Of a stretch of 64,000 nucleotides of DNA, positions 42,316 through 54,865 are shown piece after piece. The DNA comes from Aphrocallistes beatrix. Lineage: Eukaryota; Porifera; Hexactinellida; Sceptrulophora; Aphrocallistidae. Below the pieces are notes generated by a model, which was not told the origin of the DNA, did not search any database, and saw only the letters and a program-made list of their open reading frames with translations. Location of the stretch: contig OY725500.1 of NCBI GenBank assembly GCA_963281255.1, positions 3,095,184 to 3,159,183 of the forward strand, read 5' to 3'. The stretch's first letter is position 1. Each line of letters starts with the position of its first letter. The translations under genes were made by a program, and so were the position numbers.

Positions 42316-44732
42316 TTAAAGGTTGGCCTTTCCTATGGGCATTTTGCTTTTTATCAAAAAAGTGCCAAAAGTCCTTTTTAAGGTTGGTGTTTCCCATGCG
42401 AAACTTGTTTTTTATTAAAAATGTACCCAAATTGCTTTTTTATCATTTTTAGATCCTTATAGGGGTTCTAAACAATAATTCCGATTTTTATAACTCCAGC
42501 CCCAATATTTCACCACTTTGAGCCACTTGTATCACCTGGTGTCGCACTAAAAACGACACATTTAAATGCGAAATGTCCAACAGCTATAACTTCTTTTAAC
42601 AGTGCCAGATCATCTTTTTAATGCTGAATTCATTCTCAGCACTAGATTTCCAGCAATTTGATATATATATTGACCATATATGGAAACATTTTTGTTTGGC
42701 CGTGCCTAGCAACGGCCAGGAATTTTTTAACATTCCTGACCGTTGCTAGGAAAAGGCAACGAAAAATATTTCCAAATATGGTCAATATATATATCAAATT
42801 GATGGAAATTTAGTGCTGAGTACGAATTCAGTATTAAAATAACGGCCTGGCATAGTCAAATAAAGTTATTGGTATGGGATTTCGGCGGAAACCATCGGAC
42901 ATGGTCATTTTTGGGCCCCCAGTGTTAACTGTCAACTTTTTCACACTTTTGAATGTGTCATGATGTGAAAATATTTGATATGTCATATTTTGAAGTCAAG
43001 TACTACTATAAATTGTTGATTTAGGATGTTTTGATGTTATTTATTATCACAATACATTAAAAACTAATGGAAATCAAACCTTTCCGAAGAAAATTGCTTT
43101 GTAGCCTATTTTTAACACTTAAAAAAATCCATTTTACAAAGGAGGAATCTCTAGTTACAAAGGTCGTAGAGTTAAAAACTCGACTGTTTTAGAAAGATCT
43201 CGTTAGGTAGAACAAAATGATAGAGACAGATTTTTGATATTCTTCTTTGGAAAAAAGTTAAAATATTTTTCCTTACGAAAATCTGCCTCTAAATTTTGTA
43301 TAAACGAAATTTGAAAGAAAAAATTATTTGGGTTAAAATTGAAAATTCTATTCCTATTATTTTCTTTATTCAACCATTTTGTGCAAGAATAATTGAGTAG
43401 AGGCATAAGGCATTGAAGTTTCCTTGAATGTCCTCTATAAATTAGGTCATTTGGGAAAAAACAAATTTTTCTCTTACTTCTTGGGCTCCCGAAAAGTGTA
43501 TTTTTGCAGATAACTCATCGAGAATAGTTTCCACAAAAAATTTCAGGAGAAAATAATGAAAACTTTAAAAGTTAGTTCTGGAAGGAAACACCAACCTTAA
43601 CCATTTTAGGATAAGTAAAGGGATTCTAAACAATAATTTTGATTTTTAGAATTTCAATGCAAATATTTCGCCACTCAGAGCCACTTGGACAACCTGGAGT
43701 CGCCTAAAAATGGACACATTTTGTCTCATACCCACAACATCTTTAAACCATGTCAGATCATCATTTTAATGCTAAATTCGTGCTTAGCACTAAATTTTCA
43801 GCAATTTGTTATATATATTGGACATTTTTGGAGAAATTCTTTGGCTGCGGGTTCCTAGCAACGGCCAGGAATGTGAAAAAATTTCTGGCCGTTGCTATGA
43901 ACGGACATCCAAAAACTTCTCAAAATATGGTCAATATATATATCAAATTGCTGGAAATTTAGTGTTGAGCCCGAATTTACTATTTAAATGATGATCTGAC
44001 ATGGTTCGAAGAAGTTATTGATCTCGAATTCCGGTGGACACTATCGAATGTGGTTATTTTTGGGTGGCCAGGCAGCAATGACCATTTTTTCCCACTTTTG
44101 ATGGAGAAAATTTGATATACCATATTTTGAAGTTAAGTAGTGCTATAAGTTGTCGAATAAGGATATTTGCATGTTATTTAATATTCCAAAGCAGTTAAAA
44201 CTAATATAAATTGAGGGACTTATATAAATATTTTTTAAATCGCATTTTCTGAGACTTTTTTTTCAGCAATTATAAAGGTGATAACTTTTTGTAAATTCAT
44301 CATAGGGGCGAAAACTCAACGGTTTCTGATAGATCTCGAAGAGTAGAACATAATGAACAGACAGAATTTTGATAATACAAATAAAAAGAGAATTAAGAAA
44401 AAAATAGTGTCAAAATTACAAAAAATAAAATTCCTCGGGTGTTTTGGTGTGAATTTTTAACATTTTTCAAAATTTCAAAAATCTGTGTTCATTAGTTAGT
44501 TCATCGATTTATGAATGAATTTGAAAAGTTTCTAATGGATTTTAAGCATATTGTTTCCGATTTCTTACTTGTAAATGACCAAATTTTTTAAAAAATTTTT
44601 TTATCTCTTTGATTAGTTCAATTATTAATGCAGTTTTGCAAATAACTCTGCGATTCAAATCTGCACTGAAAAAATTAAATGAATTGGTTGAAAAAGTCAA
44701 AAGTTAGCTATTATAGGAAAGGCCAACCTTAA
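42316..44732 (+). mobile_element. B1-5, inside P-1, itself holding B2-2
   Basis: TTAAAGGTTGGCCTTTCCTA at 42316 (one extra A), CCAACCTTAA at 44732. P-2 shows the empty target (GATTTAATTG on its complement). The B1 central palindrome is at about 43775-43985. Confidence 0.87.
42378..43600 (+). mobile_element. B2-2, inside B1-5
   Basis: TTAAGGTTGGTGTTTCCCAT at 42378 to CACCAACCTTAA at 43600. The target was TTTTTAACCATTTTAGG of B1, intact in B1-4. About 93-95% like B2-1 by eye. Confidence 0.88.
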
Positions 44733-45844
44733 TTGTAATACAAATTCTATGGAGAACTTTGAATATATTAGAAAATGGCGAATCTTATAATTAAATATGT
44801 TCCAAATGTGGCGATTATGCAAAATAATGAATACAATTGTTGTTAATGATGTGTACAGATAAATTGGAGAACTTTTGATAATTATTTTGAAAGTTCTGTC
44901 CTTGGACCTCCCAGATTCGATCAAAAACCCCCATTTAGGACACAAAAAGAGATATCTCTCTATCTCTGTAAATATAAGCCCAAATTATTAGTTCTCACTT
45001 CCTAATATACTTTTTGGAAACTCTTTATTCATTCTAAACTGATAGATTATACTTCGTAGTGCTAGGAATATGAATTATTATTCACAATTATCTCAAAATA
45101 TTCGGGGTTAGGGGCCTCATGGAAATTTTTAGATTTTCAGGGTACTCTTGCTATTTTATGTAAATATTTGGTTCGAATATACCTAAATCAGCAGTATAAA
45201 TGCAAATAAATGTCTGTGAATGCTTTTGTTCATTTTAAATAACTCATTTTACATTCTTCTTAACATCTAAACTTCAAATCTCTATATCTCGGGACATTAA
45301 AATTTCAAAATTGACCGTCTTTACATAATTTTAAGTCAAAATTGTTTTGAGATAGAGGTTTGAAAATTTCAAGAATTGTTCCATATCATAAGGCGATGAA
45401 CGTAGGACCACTTTATTTTCGATATCTTATAACTTGGTGATCTTATTCATGATTTCCACATTTTTCACCCTTTTTTCACCCTTTTTTTTCGAACACCGAT
45501 AAAATTTACAATTTTTCTCATTTTAACTTTCTTTTGGTCTTATGAAGTGGCAAATATGATAGACTATCTATGATTCGATTTTGGAAGCATTTGTTCCCTT
45601 GGTATGTCCTAAACAATTCCTTGAGTTGCCGGATTTCTACCATCAAGATGTGCTAGCGATAAACGAAAAAAACAGACTTTGAGAGGCTGTATCTCAAAAA
45701 TTAGAAATGACAATCAAAAACGGTTTGAAAAATGTAAGTATTTCTTGACGGAGATACCTGCCCACGCTTAACATCTCTTATAGCTCTACTTTCATCGTAT
45801 GCTGTAAGCCAAATCATATGATTTTTCGAGGGCGGTATCCTTAA

Positions 45845-48821
45845 GCATGTTCTAGGGAGATCAAACGCGTATGTATACACCATTGAGTTTCAAAAGAGCG
45901 TTCTCCCTCATGCGCATATCCTGATCATCCTATCTGATAAGGATAAACCTAGAGATCCTACTATGTATGATGAGATAGTCTGTGCTGAGATTCATGACAA
46001 GGATCTCAACCCTAGACTTTATCAAAATTGTGAAGTACTGCATGATCCATAGCCCATGCGGCGTAGTAAGGAAACATGCTGCCTGTATGCGCGATGTAAA
46101 ATGCAATAATAAGTACCTCCAAAGTATTTTATCAGTTTACCACAACCGGTAATGACAGCTATCCAATGTACAAACGTCGAAATAACGGTCGTACAGTTAT
46201 TGTGAATGGGATTCAGCTGGACAATAGGTGGGTTGTTCCATACAACCCTTATTTACTTTTGAAATAAAATACTCATGTAAATATTGAGATTTCTCCACCA
46301 TTAGTGCTGTTAAATACCTTTACAAGTATGTGTATAAAGGCCATGATAGGCTATTGTTGAATTTCGCATTGGTGATAATGCTGGAAGTAGCACTAACAAA
46401 GCAGCCATGGACATCGACGAGATAGTAAATTATCTGGAAGCGGGTTATGTTTCAGCTACTGAATCATGCTACCGACTCTTTGTGTATGAACTTCATGCTA
46501 ACCTACCACACGTCATGCGGTTAGCTCTCAATCTGGAGCATCACCAGCCTGTCGTGTTTACCGGAGATTCTGACTTGCAGGAGGTTCTTCGTAGACAGAC
46601 GGATACCTCCCTACAGGATGGTTTTTGGCAACCCAAAAATACCTTAGTGCTCGCAAGCTCACATACACCAACTTTCTTGATGAGTTTGTGTGGACTAAAT
46701 CCAAACGTTAGTGGACCGAAAGGTTGAAAGGACATGGTAACATGATAGGTCGTGTCTATTCTGCCCATCCCGGCGAAAGAGAGCGTTACTTCCTCAGAAT
46801 GCTCCTTAACCATGTAACAGACTGTACTGTTGCCATAATATCCGCACTCTCCCTGATGGCACCATCTGCACTACCTTTAAGGAGGTATGCCGTAGACGAG
46901 GCCTGTTGGAAGATGACCAGGAATCCGATGACTGTCTCACTGAGGCCGCTACCTGTGCTATGCAAGCACAACTGCGGCAGTTATTTGTCACCATCTTTCT
47001 GTTTAATGAGCCATGTGACCCACTAGCACTGTTGAATGCGCATAATGCATCTCTAGCGGAGGAGTTTCTACTTCGTGCGAGAATTCTTTTCCCAATATCC
47101 AAATGAATGCTTCTATTTTGAATAGTGCGTTACTATATATTGAAAATTGCATAGAATAGCATGGAAAATATTTATCCGGTTATCCTGGAATGCCTATCCC
47201 ACTCAAGATAGGAGTCCATATGATCTACCGCGCATCATTCAAGATGAACTTGCTTATGGTGCACCTGAACTAGCCATAAGTGCAGATACTAATGTGCCTT
47301 TACTGAACCCGGACCAGTTGAGATATAGACAATCCTATTGCTGAAAACAACGCATTTTTTGTTGACGGTCCCAGTGGGACTGGTAAAACATTTTTGTACA
47401 ATACATTGTTAGCTAAGTTTCGCTCCTGTGGTGAAATCGCACTAGCAATTACTTTATCTGGAATAGCAGCTCTCCTCCAAGAAGGCGGGAGAACTATCCA
47501 TTCTATGTTGAAAGTTCCTATCACATTAAATGGACTATCTGTTTGTAATATCACTAAACAGAGTGCTTTAGCCAAACAGGGTGCTAAGCTTTTAGTTTGG
47601 GATGAAGCTCCTATGATGCATAAACATGCTGCTGAATGTATAGATCGGACATTTCGAGATCTCTGCTCCAATGATCTAATACCATTTGGTGTCAAAGTTA
47701 TTGCATTCGGAGGTAACTTCCGACAATCCTGCCCATTATTAGGCGTGGATCGAGTGCCGAGGTCGTATCAGCCTGCCATAGCAAATATTCACACGGTATC
47801 AACTGAGTCTGCACTCAGGTAGGAGAAGGTACTGAGCCTCATGGTGAAAATAACATGATTCAATTAGATCATATACTTGTATATGTAGCACGTAGTGAGT
47901 CTATTGATGACTTAGCCACTGCTATATATGGTAACATTAAAGAACATTTTAATGATCGTGATTACATCACGCCGTGTATTATGATGTCTCCTAAAATTGA
48001 GACAGCTGAAAAGATAAATAAATACGTGATTGATCAACTTCCTGGAGAAGCAAATGTATTACTGAGTGCTGGCTCACAAGATACCAGTCAGACAGCTATG
48101 TATCCTACTGAATACTATCTTAATTCTATTACGCCTACTTGCCTCCACACCGCCTCTACCTTAAGGAGTATGCGCCAATTATACTCTTGCGCAGTCTCGA
48201 TCCCACGAATGGGATGTGTAATGGCACCCGATTACTAATTAGAGCATTTTTAAACAATGTTATAGATGCTGAAATTGCCACAGGTATATCCATTGTGGCA
48301 AACGAGTGTTCATTCCTCGCATTATAATGACTCCTTCTGAAACAGATTTCCCATTTGATCTCAGACAGAAGCAGTTTCCTATTCGCCCTGCCTATTGTAT
48401 AACAATTAACACAGGGCAGGGGCAGAGTCTAGAATCTGTTGGTATCTTTCTGCCATCTCCTGATGCTATGTTCAGTCATGGGCAATTGTACGTTGCCCTG
48501 AGTCGAGTTAAGAACCCTAAGGGCTTGAAAGTCATGGTTTGTGGCGCAAACTATTCCACTTCGGATGGTGTTTGGATTAGGAATGTGGTCTACCGTGAGG
48601 TATTCCAAAACCATAATATCAATCTATCCCTTAATGATACCATGGATCTTTCTCAAATGGATATATTATTGAGTGAAATTTCATTTTCCACAGCAGACTT
48701 AAGGAATCACTCTGAGGATGACAGGGATCCAGCTCCCAGTCAAACCTCAATTCCTATTAGAGCAGCAGTATGTCTAACAGGTACTGTCAATCGATTCTCA
48801 CTGAACATGAGGACTCAGTAA
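45845..48821 (+). pseudogene. Helitron Rep/helicase, 5'-truncated, many frameshifts
   Basis: The rolling-circle transposase of a Helitron in decay. In order: TIEFQKSVLPHAHILIILSD carries the HUH motif (His-Ala-His at 45909-45917) of the Rep nuclease; AVKYLYKYVYKGHD (about 46306-46347) carries the paired catalytic tyrosines. EIVNYLEAGYVSATESCYRL and HVMRLALNLEHHQPVVF (46420-46560) are the usual linker. The Pif1-type helicase starts near 47320: Walker A GPSGTGKT (47367-47390), Walker B LLVWDEAP (47590-47612), GGNFRQ (47709-47727), then NGMCNGTRLLIR and finally TINTGQGQSLESVG and HGQLYVALSRVKNPKG (48400-48530). At least ten frame changes. The N-terminus before HUH was removed by P-1; the stop at 48819-48821 lies in the P-2 junction. 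Rep tyrosine and helicase motifs are readable but the gene is dead. Confidence 0.93.
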
Positions 48822-50758
48822 AGAATACCGCCCTCGAAAAAACATATGATTTGCACTACAGCATACGATGAAAGTAGAGCTATAAGAGATGTTAAGCGTG
48901 GGGAGGTATCTCCATTAAGAAATACTGGCACATTCCAAACCGTTTTTGATTCTCATTTATAGATTTTGAGATACAGTGTCTCAAAGTCTGTTTTTAAAAT
49001 TTTCCGCTAGCACATCTTAATGGTAGAAATTTAGGCACTCAATGAATTGTTTAGGACATACCAAGGAATCAAACGCTTCCAAAATCGAATCATAGATAGT
49101 CTACCATATTTGAAACTTCATAGGACCAGAAGAAAGTTAAAATGACAAATATTGTAAATTTTATCGGTGTCCGAAAAAAAAGGGCCAAAAAACGGCGAAA
49201 AATGTCTGTTTTTTTGGGGAAATCATGAATAAAATCACCGAGTTAGAATATATCCAAAAAATGGTGGTCCTACGTTCATCGCCTAATGATATGAAACAAC
49301 AAATTTTCAAACTTCTATCTCAAACCAAATTTGAGAAATAATTCTGTGAAGACGGTCAATTTTGAAATTTTAAAGTCCCGAGATATAGAGATTTTAAGTT
49401 TAGGTGTTAAGAAGAATGTAAAATGAGTTATTAATAATGCACATAAGCATCCACAGACATTTATTCGCATCCATACTGCTGATTTATGGAAATTAAAGCC
49501 AAATATTTACCAAAATAGCAAAAGTACACTGAAAATACACAAATTTCCTTGAGGCCCCTAACTCCGAATATTTTGAGATAATTGTAGATAATATTTCATA
49601 TTCCTGGCACTGCGAAGTATAATCTATCAGTTTAGAATGAATTAAAAGCTTCCAAAAAGTATATTAGGAAGTTAGAGCGAAAGTCTACGACTTTTAGTTT
49701 CGAAGTTAGGATTTTCGAAAAATGCTACGTCATCATATGACAAAAATCTAAAACTTAACATTCCATGGGGTGTAGTGCAATTATTATCAAAGAATCATAT
49801 ATGTATACTCATAAAAAGTATATTAGGAAGTGAGAACTAAGAATTTGACTTGTATTTACAAAGATAGAGAGATATCTCTTTTGGACCCTAAATGGGGGTT
49901 TTTGACCGAATCTGCGAGGTCCAAGGCCAGAACTTTCAAAATAATTATCAAAAGTTCTCCAATTTTTCTGTACATATTATTAACGGCAATTGTATCCACT
50001 ATTTAGCATAATAGCTAAATTTGGACACATATTTAATGATTAGATTCGCCATTTTCTAATAGATTCAAAGTACTCCATAGAATTTGTATTACAATTAAAT
50101 CAATGATAAGTCGAGAATTATTTATTTTTTGACAAAGGAATGGTCGAGGAACCTATTTATTTTCGCATATATCCTTTTATTTAAGGATATAATATATTAT
50201 ATATCTACAATAGTTTTTAAGATATGACATCAGCCTCTTTCGGGACCTTAGAGGGATATTATGGCCGAACTTTACCTATAATATGCGATATCTCAAGAAC
50301 AAATGGTCGGATCCGAACAAATTTTTTTTTGAAACGATCAGAATTTTATTTCTGACCCAGTGATCGCTAAATATCTGAGATCAAACGTGCGATTTCCCGA
50401 GGATTATATAATTGAACTCCCTTATAGAGCTATTTTGATTGGATTTTATTCGCCCATTCTTTTAAATATTTGTGTTTTATAATCTCCAAAGGTGCTAAAA
50501 CAATGTTAAGGTTCATATCATTAAAAAATATCAAATAAGTTAAAAACTAATTGGTAAACGAGTTTTAATCCTCTAATAATTTTTCAATTTTTATCAACGC
50601 TAAACTTTAGGGGGTTATTTCGCAAAAAATAAAAAAAAATGCCGTCCAAATAGTGCTATCAGATGGTAGACCGATCAGTAATACAATGAAATTAGCAATA
50701 AAACATTTTGCAGTTTTTTTTTACGCCAGGCAAGATTTTTCGAGGGCGGTATCCTTAA
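48819..50758 (-). mobile_element. P-2, TTAA element, 1.94 kb
   Basis: Left end GAATACCGCCCTCGAAAA after TAAA (a degenerate TTAA), right end CGAGGGCGGTATCCTTAA at 50758. Uninterrupted, so it shows the empty site for B1-5 in P-1. No credible ORF. Confidence 0.87.
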
Positions 50759-51265
50759 CCATAAGTATCGACAATCGACAATAAAATAGTACATCACGTA
50801 ATATCTCTTTCAACACGATTAGATTACACCAAATACAATTACTATATTACTCGTTCAATTGATTACTAAGAGGGTAATTAGTAGTACAACTCATTGCATT
50901 CATTGTGAGAACGTTCAACTGCTTATAGGTATTTTTTTAATTAATAGATCTATTCATATATATTTTGAAGGCGATATCAATGTGAAATCTATTATCATAC
51001 ACTATTTAGTTAATCATTTGCATGATTGAAATATTCATAAGCATAAAAGGTGACACCAGTGGAATGGCCTTTGAGAGAATCAGAGAAGCCAGAGCCACTG
51101 CTAGAATTTATACTAGAAATCCAATAAATGAAGACATGAGAAGCGATTAATATTATACGATAATAGAAGTTTGATTATGTGAATACAAACGAGCTTTAAT
51201 TGATAAATGCTTTTCTAGCCTTTTTCTGTGCAAATGCATCAAATTAATGAGGTAAAATCTAATCT
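50759..51265. other. Unassigned, between P-2 and a hAT stub
   Basis: No supported feature. It could hold the non-coding tail of the Helitron or of the hAT gene, but no motif decides. Confidence 0.3.
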
Positions 51266-51411
51266 TCATGCAATATCATAATTGATATTAAGCATGGCAA
51301 GCCCATTTAAACGCCCTTGTCCCATAGTTGAACGGTGATAATTTTTAACTTGGTTCAAAACATTGAAGGTGCGTTCCCCTGAAGCCACTGATGCAGGCAA
51401 ACTAACAAAAA
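51266..51411 (-). pseudogene. hAT transposase, C-terminal dimerisation stub
   Basis: Minus strand, LPASVASGERTFNVLNQVKN then RSTMGQGRLNGLAMLNI, the hAT dimerisation motif (A-S-x-E-R-x-F, R-x-x-M-x-x-x-R-L-x-x-L). It is distinct from the 942 element's SFSAERGFSCLRR. HN-18 inserted right at its upstream side (51412), so the rest of the gene is displaced or lost. Ends at a stop at 51266. Confidence 0.8.
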
Positions 51412-52267
51412 CAAGTGCGCTTCGCTTGCTTGTGCTGCGCGGCTGGCAGACACTTTGTATCCACCGGAGGCGCCCTTGGGGCGCCTGGGGTAACATTGAT
51501 TAATTATAAGGGAGATAACATTTCTAAATACGTCTATCTTACTGTTATAATGGATATCGCACGAAAAATCACCAAATTTGTCAATTGTTAAAATTTTGAT
51601 AAGTATTGGTGATGTCGTAACAGAGAATGAGTCATCATTTTTTGACAATAGTTGCAAATTTCTAATTCTAAAAAAAGGTGGTAATGAAGTCATAATTCCA
51701 TGTTGAGTCGACATTTTGGTCTGAGCTCAGAACTTAGTGGAGCCATTGCCAAAAGACTCTCACATGCTCAAAATCAGCTTTCTGTGCCTGGCAGTTTCTT
51801 CAATCAATTCGTTACAGATATATATATATATTTATATATAGTAGAACTTGTATATAGCGGCTACGCAAGGGACTGGACAAAATTGGCCGTTATACACAGG
51901 TGACCGTTATATACAAGTGATTGTCATCTCCAAAAGGTATCAACGTAGTGCAATAAATAAGTTTTTAGAAATCTATTTCTTGAAGTAATTACTACATGAA
52001 ACTTGTTTATCGTTCGTAACAGGCCATGCAATAAACACATGAAAAGGCGAAAAGGGTGTTGGCCGTTATACACAGTTTTGGGGTCAGTAAGGGACTACAA
52101 ACGGCTGGCTGCTGGCCGCGTTGAGCAGGTGACCGCTATACACAGGTTCAATATTATGGAATTTCGGACAGGACTGTTCATTGGTGACCGCTATAGACAG
52201 GTGACCGTTATATAGAGTGGCAGTTATAGCAGGTTCGACTGTATATAAAGAGTTTTAATAGTAAGGA
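51412..52267 (-). repeat. HN-18, split by a pogo-like MITE
   Basis: 3' end CAAGTGCGCTTCGC at 51412, body to GTTACAGATATATATATA, MITE at 51840-52241 within the microsatellite, then 5' end AGTTTTAATAGTAAGGA at 52267. Divergent: only one of the octamers survives in altered form. Confidence 0.83.
51840..52241. mobile_element. pogo-like MITE type 1, 402 bp
   Basis: AGTAGAACTTGTATATAGCG at left and AGCAGGTTCGACTG at right, TA flanks. It is an inverted copy of the 13200 element. Confidence 0.75.
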
Positions 52268-52571
52268 TACGTAGTGCAATTATTGTATTTGGAAAAATTG
52301 CAGTATTTCTTTAGTATTTCTTGAAGCAATTCCTTTGGATTGAAACCCATATAAGGAACGAAAGAATTTGACCTAAAAATATTACTCTCTTACATGCAGA
52401 TATACTATAGACAAATGTGTACTCTCTTACATGCAGAGTTCAAATTGGAATTTCAATTAAAATAAGGTTAGCGTGATTTTCAAATCGTGACAACAAACAT
52501 CATTATTTTGCAACCTATTTTCAATTTTTTAGATCATATATTAAAACATATCGGCATGCAGTTTTTAGAAA
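52268..52571. other. Unassigned
   Basis: No feature other than a 40-bp direct repeat: ACTCTCTTACATGCAGA occurs at about 52384 and 52421. Confidence 0.35.
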
Positions 52572-54227
52572 TATTGAAAAGTAAGTTAAGTACTACTAGT
52601 ATAAGTTGTTGAATTAGGATGTTTTGATGTTATTTATTATCAGAATACAGTATTAACTAACGGAAATCAAGCCTTTCCGAAAAAAATTGCTTTGTAGCCT
52701 GTTTTTAGCACTTAAAAAATCAATTAGTTACAAAGGTCGTAGAGTTAAAAACTCGACGGTTTTAGAAAGATCTCGTCACGTAGAACAAAATGATAGAGAC
52801 AGATTTTTGATATTCTAATTTAGAAAAACGTTAAAATATTTTTCCTTAGGAAATCCGCTTCTAAAAATTGTATAAACCATAGCCTACTCTAATAATGCCT
52901 CACAGTAAAATAACCAAGGATGCGGTAATAGCCGAATGGATTAATACACGATTAGCCTAAAATCGTCAACCATGTAGGATAGGCATTAAGAATGTATTAC
53001 CAGCATATATAGACATGGCATCAAATAACATACATCCGTTGGAAAAATTTCGATTAGTCATCATATCATTGCGCAACAGATCATTTTAAGCACGATTTTG
53101 GCAATTTTCTAAGCTGTTTTAAGCCTACTTCTAAATGTTATTAAGGTAGAATTTTTGTGTAGAACCAAGATTAGTACGAGTTGATTTGAAAAATTTTAGA
53201 ATTTTTCAATGGAATGTTGTTACATTCCTGTGTTGCTATGGTAAAGCATTTTGGTCAGTTTGGGCCAATTCGTGCAAACTGTAGTAGCTAGATCTTCAAA
53301 TTTGATCGTGTTTGATAAGCAATTGGCTACTTCCTTTTAGGTAATAATACAATTTAAACTTTTAAATTCACAGACTACTGAGCTATGCGACAATTTAGAA
53401 TTTGGGCACATTCTTAAAATCAACCCATAACTCAAAACTCGTTAGATTTAGAAGTTCAAATTGTATTATCACCTAATAGGAAGTAGGCCATTGCCTATCA
53501 AACACGATCGAATTTAAAGATCTAGCAACTACAGTTTACACGAAATGGCCCAAACTGACCAAAATGCTTTACCATAGCAACGCAGGAATGTAACAACATT
53601 TCATTGAAAAATTCTATATTTTTCAAATCAACTCGTACTAATCTTGGTTCTATGCAAAATTCTACCTTAATAACATTTAGAAGTTGGCTTAAAACAGCTC
53701 AGAAATTTGCCAAAATCGTGCTTAAAATGACCTGTTGCGCAATGATATGATAAATAATCGAAATTTTGACAACGGATATATGTTATTTGGTACCATGTTT
53801 TTATATGCTGGTAATACATTCTTAATGCCTATTCTCCATGGTTAACGATTTTAGGCAAATCGTGTATTAATCCATTCGGCTACTACTTCATCCCTAGTTC
53901 ATGATTTTCAGTCTACTGTGAGACATTATTAGAGTAGGCTATGTATAAACGAAATTTGAAAGAAAAAATTAGTTGGGTTAAAATTGAAAATTCTATTCCT
54001 ATTATTTTCTTTATTTAACCATTTCGTGCAAGAATAATTGAGTAAAAGAGGCATAAGGCATTGAAGTTTCCTTGAATGTCCTCTATAAATTAGGCCATTT
54101 GGGAAAAACAATTCTCTTACTTTTTGGGCTCCCGAAAAGTGTATTTTTTTAGATAACTCATCGAGAATAGTTTCTACAAAATTTTCAGGAGAAAATAATG
54201 AAAACTTTTAAAGTTAGTTCTGGACGG
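52572..54227 (+). mobile_element. B2-3, right half, split by E-2
   Basis: GTTAAGTACTACTAGTATAAG onward follows the right half of B2 (GATTTTTGATATTCTAATTT; CTTTTTGGGCTCCCGAAAA) to GTTCTGGACGGAAAC, then changes into B1-6 within the terminal repeat. E-2 interrupts at 52878. Confidence 0.75.
52878..53943. mobile_element. E-2, giant hairpin element, 1066 bp
   Basis: CATAGCCTACTCTAATAATG at left, complement at right. Arms of about 480-500 bp pair nearly throughout, e.g. TGCGCAACAGATCATTTTAA with its mate at 53720. Flanked by an exact 7-bp duplication TATAAAC (52871-52877, 53944-53950), and the intact B2 copies show TATAAAC once. Confidence 0.92.
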
Positions 54228-54786
54228 AAACATTCCAAAGCAGTTAAAACTAATGGAAATTGAGGGGCTTATATAAATATTTTCTAAATCCTATTTTCTG
54301 AGACTTTCTTTCAGCAAATATAAAGGTGATAACTTTTTGAAATAAATTCAACATAGGGACGAAAACTCAACGGTTTTTGATAGATCTCGAAGAGTAGAAC
54401 ATAATGAACAGACAGATCTTTGATATAAGGAATAAAAAGAGAAATATGTAAAAATAGTGTCCAAATTACTAAAAATAAAATTCCTCGGGTGTTTTGGTGT
54501 GAATATTTAACAATTTTCAAAATTTCAAAATCTGTCTGTTCATTAGTTAGATCATCGATTTATGAATGAATTTGGAAAGTTTCTGAAAGATTGTAAGCAT
54601 ATTGTGTCAGATTTAATTTTTGTGAAATGACAAAAAATTTTTTTAAAAATTTTTATCTGTTGCAATATTTCAATTATTAATGCAGTTTTGCAATAACTCT
54701 GCGATTCAAATCTGCACTGAAAAAATTAAATGAATCGGTTGAAAAAGTCAAAAGTTAGCTATTATAGGAAAGTCCAACCTTAAGGA
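54228..54786 (+). mobile_element. B1-6, right half
   Basis: ATTCCAAAGCAGTTAAAACT to ATAGGAAAGTCCAACCTTAA. Joined to B2-3 on the left, probably by recombination or a deletion. Confidence 0.7.
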
Positions 54787-54865
54787 ATAGAATGGACAAA
54801 TCGAAAGTATCCTATTTTCACTCTCATTTGAGATACAGATTTGGGACGATAACTTTTGGAATGCC

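Larger units (their letters stand above)
41662..45844 (+). mobile_element. P-1, TTAA element, with B1-5 nested
   Basis: Ends TTAAGGATACCGCCCTCG (41662) and CGAGGGCGGTATCCTTAA (45844). Removing B1-5 leaves about 1.77 kb. It is an inverted relative of P-2 along its length. No ORF with a known domain; the family seems non-autonomous. Confidence 0.87.

Noticed and set aside
46541-47695. Minus-strand ORFs opposite the Helitron gene (90, 98 and 131 codons)
   Set aside because: They mirror plus-strand Helitron coding sequence, whose Rep and helicase motifs are unmistakable. No motif on the minus strand.
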